DNA of 41,188 nt. It comes from an uncultured Chthonomonadaceae bacterium. Lineage in GTDB: Bacteria; Armatimonadota; Fimbriimonadia; Fimbriimonadales; Fimbriimonadaceae. The position numbers and the translations under genes are program-made. Below are positions 39,636-41,188 of the stretch, one piece after another (position 1 is the stretch's first letter; the number at the start of each line of letters is the position of its first letter). Location of the stretch: contig CAMLDW010000022.1 of NCBI GenBank assembly GCA_946479035.1, forward strand, positions 1 through 41,188, given 5' to 3'. The notes under the pieces are model-generated. The model did not search any database and was not told the origin of the DNA. It saw only the letters and a program-made list of their open reading frames with translations.

Positions 39636-39878
39636 CTATCCACCCGCCACGGGCGGGAGGAACGCCACGGTAGCGCCCTCTTCGACCGCATCGCCCATGT
39701 CCCGGAACTCGTCGTTGACGACCACCTTGGTTGCGCTGGAAGGGAGGCGGAACCCGTGCCGCGATGCGATCTCCGCGTACAGCTCAGCCAGGGTCTCCTT
39801 TTCCGTCTGGACTTGCTCGGTGGAGAGGCCGCGCTTCTCGCGAAAGTACGCGTAGTAATCGATCCGCACGCTCTTCAT
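39636..39878 (-). CDS. moaD: Molybdopterin synthase small subunit (sulfur carrier)
   Basis: An 80-residue ubiquitin-fold protein ending in the required Gly-Gly (FLPPVAGG), whose terminal glycine is adenylated and made into a thiocarboxylate that donates sulfur to MoaE. YYAYFREKRG and VVVNDEF fit the family. The ATG at 39878 overlaps the moeA stop (ATGA); a GTG nine bases earlier is possible. MoeB, which normally activates MoaD, is not in the window. Confidence 0.92.
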   Translation of the reverse strand: MKSVRIDYYAYFREKRGLSTEQVQTEKETLAELYAEIASRHGFRLPSSATKVVVNDEFRDMGDAVEEGATVAFLPPVAGG

Positions 39879-41086
39879 TGCGTCCACCCCAGCGGAATCG
39901 AGTCTACGAGCGATCCGGCTTCGATGCAGTCCGCGTCTGCCGGGACCACGATGAGCCTGTCCGCTTCCGCGATCCCGCTCGCCATGTGCGAGCCCTGCCT
40001 CTCCACCGGTTCGGCGATGACTCTGCCGCGTTCGATCCTCGTCTTTGCTCGCAGGAACTCGCGCCGTCCCGGCGATCGCTTAATGCACGAGCCGAGCACG
40101 ACGCTCTCCAACGGCTTGACCGGTCTGTCGTGTCCGCACATCTTACGGATCGCGGGCGCAACGAGGACCTCGAACACGACTTGCGAGCTGACAGGGTTTC
40201 CAGGAAGGCCGAACACCAGCGCTCCGTTTTCGTGGATCCCGAAGAACACGGGCTTGCCCGGCTTCATTGCCACGCGCCAGAACACCTCTCTGACCCCGTT
40301 TTGGAGGCAGACCTCGCGAACAAAGTCTTTCTCTCCGACGGAGGCGCCACCGGAAACAACGATAACCTCGCACTCCCCGAGAAGCGACAAGAGAGCGCGC
40401 TTCGTCGCGTCCCTGTCGTCGCCGACCGAGACCGTCCCTAGCGAGTGCCGCGTCAGTGAGCTTGCTGCCGCGGAAAGAGCGTAGGAGTTGGACTCATAGA
40501 TCTGCCCCGGTCCGAGCGCGCTCCCGGGACGCGCGAGCTCGTCGCCCGTCGCAACGATCCCCACGCGCGGCGCTCGATGGACCGACACCGAAGTGCAGCC
40601 CTGCGACGCGAAAAGCGCAAGCACCGGCGGAGTTACGACGGTGCCGCGTTTCACGAGCAGGTCGCCCTTCTTGAACTCCTCGCCGCGCCGACGGACCATG
40701 TGACCGCTTGTCACAGGTAGGGCGAACGTCGCGGTACCGTCGGAGAGGACGACGTCCTCCTTCATCACGACCGCATCAGCCCCCTGCGCGATCGGCGCTC
40801 CAGTCATCGTGCGAACGCACGTACCGGGGTTGCAAATCGCCCGGAGTGGGTCATCGCCTGCATAAACGTCCGTCGCAACACGTAGCGAAACAGGAAGAGA
40901 AATGAGCTCCACTGACCTTACGGCAAACCCGTCGACAGCGGAGTTGTCGAACATCGGCGAGTCGAACTGCGCGACAAGATCGCTTGCGACACATCGGCCG
41001 ACCGCTTCTGCCAAAGGCACCGAGTGCGCCCCGAGCGCTCGAGCGGCACCTAGGACCGCCCCAAGCGCTTCATCGTAGGTCGTCAT
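39875..41086 (-). CDS. moeA: Molybdopterin molybdenumtransferase
   Basis: A 403-residue MoeA enzyme that inserts molybdate into adenylated molybdopterin. The N-terminal parts show VPLAEAVGRCVASDLVA, MFDNSAVDGFAVRS and MTGAPIAQGADAVVMKED; the central MogA-like domain has GIVATGDELARPG, IYESNSYAL, VVSGGASVGEKDFV and VFGLPGNPVSSQVVFE. The C-terminal domain IV (about 325-400) is present. Its ATG overlaps the stop of the upstream gene (ATGA) and its stop overlaps moaD. Confidence 0.95.
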   Translation of the reverse strand: MTTYDEALGAVLGAARALGAHSVPLAEAVGRCVASDLVAQFDSPMFDNSAVDGFAVRSVELISLPVSLRVATDVYAGDDPLRAICNPGTCVRTMTGAPIAQGADAVVMKEDVVLSDGTATFALPVTSGHMVRRRGEEFKKGDLLVKRGTVVTPPVLALFASQGCTSVSVHRAPRVGIVATGDELARPGSALGPGQIYESNSYALSAAASSLTRHSLGTVSVGDDRDATKRALLSLLGECEVIVVSGGASVGEKDFVREVCLQNGVREVFWRVAMKPGKPVFFGIHENGALVFGLPGNPVSSQVVFEVLVAPAIRKMCGHDRPVKPLESVVLGSCIKRSPGRREFLRAKTRIERGRVIAEPVERQGSHMASGIAEADRLIVVPADADCIEAGSLVDSIPLGWTQ

Positions 41087-41188
41087 CGCGAAGCCCCATG
41101 GGTGTGGCCCGCACCCTTGAGGACGTCCAACACGTGCAACAAGTGCGGCAGGACGGCGCGCAGTCCGTCCTCCGCGCCCTTTGGTGAG
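41083..41188 (-). CDS. 3' end of a MogA/MoaB-family molybdopterin adenylyltransferase gene, cut by window edge
   Basis: The last 34 or so codons before the moeA start read SPKGAEDGLRAVLPHLLHVL then DVLKGAGHTH. The SPKGA...LPHxLxxL...H pattern is the C-terminal end of MogA/MoaB proteins (after LPG), which adenylate molybdopterin for MoeA. The TGA overlaps the moeA ATG. MogA versus MoaB cannot be decided from this end alone. Confidence 0.75.
   Translation of the reverse strand, partial: SPKGAEDGLRAVLPHLLHVLDVLKGAGHTHGASR

Overview
The window is GC-rich, tightly packed bacterial DNA from a diderm organism: it carries an RND–TolC efflux system, lipoproteins and many secreted enzymes. The mix of large secreted glycan hydrolases, S9 and metzincin peptidases, a VIT/VWA protein, Gly-rich insertions and dispersed hairpin repeats suggests Armatimonadota (Fimbriimonas-like). 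That placement is inference and no marker gene here settles it. No phage, transposase or CRISPR array was seen.

Left to right. 1-617: a fragment of a GGDEF diguanylate cyclase on the minus strand abuts an unrelated plus-strand gene end, which looks like a chimeric or rearranged edge. 618-5688: a GH2 beta-mannosidase with a hairpin repeat inside its reading frame, a repeat-rich intergenic region, CTP synthase (pyrG) and a small basic protein. 5685-10572, minus strand: a VIT/VWA protein, CCA-adding enzyme and an AI-2E-family exporter. 10748-10823: tRNA-Ala(GGC).

10882-24007 is an L-arabinofuranose locus made of two divergent operons. The minus operon encodes a GH127 beta-L-arabinofuranosidase, then the ATPase and two permeases of a YtfRT/YjfF-like furanose ABC importer. 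The plus operon encodes an L-fucose/L-arabinose isomerase-family enzyme, a secreted metzincin-like protein, ribulokinase (araB), ribulose-5-phosphate 4-epimerase (araD) and a creatininase-family hydrolase, nearly all joined by overlapping start and stop codons. The matching YtfQ-like binding lipoprotein is 15 kb away (28859-29881). It lies upstream of, and on the same strand as, a 1590-residue multimodular enzyme that joins a glycoside-hydrolase-like domain, a ThuA-like domain and an acetyl-xylan-esterase-like alpha/beta hydrolase. Together these would release arabinose from plant polysaccharide side chains, import it and convert it to xylulose 5-phosphate.

30054-36216 is a tripartite RND efflux operon ending in a strong hairpin. 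36262-38856 is a secreted S9 (DPP-IV-like) peptidase with poly-Gly and poly-Gln tracts inside its catalytic domain. 38912-41188 is a molybdenum cofactor operon (mogA/moaB end, moeA, moaD, and moaE fused to a rhodanese domain).

There is no single clearly new defence or mobile system. The most unusual items are the 1590-residue fusion enzyme, the metzincin inside the ara operon, the MoaE-rhodanese fusion, the in-frame repeat in the mannosidase, and a recurring pattern of -10-like boxes right before start codons together with very short signal peptides.
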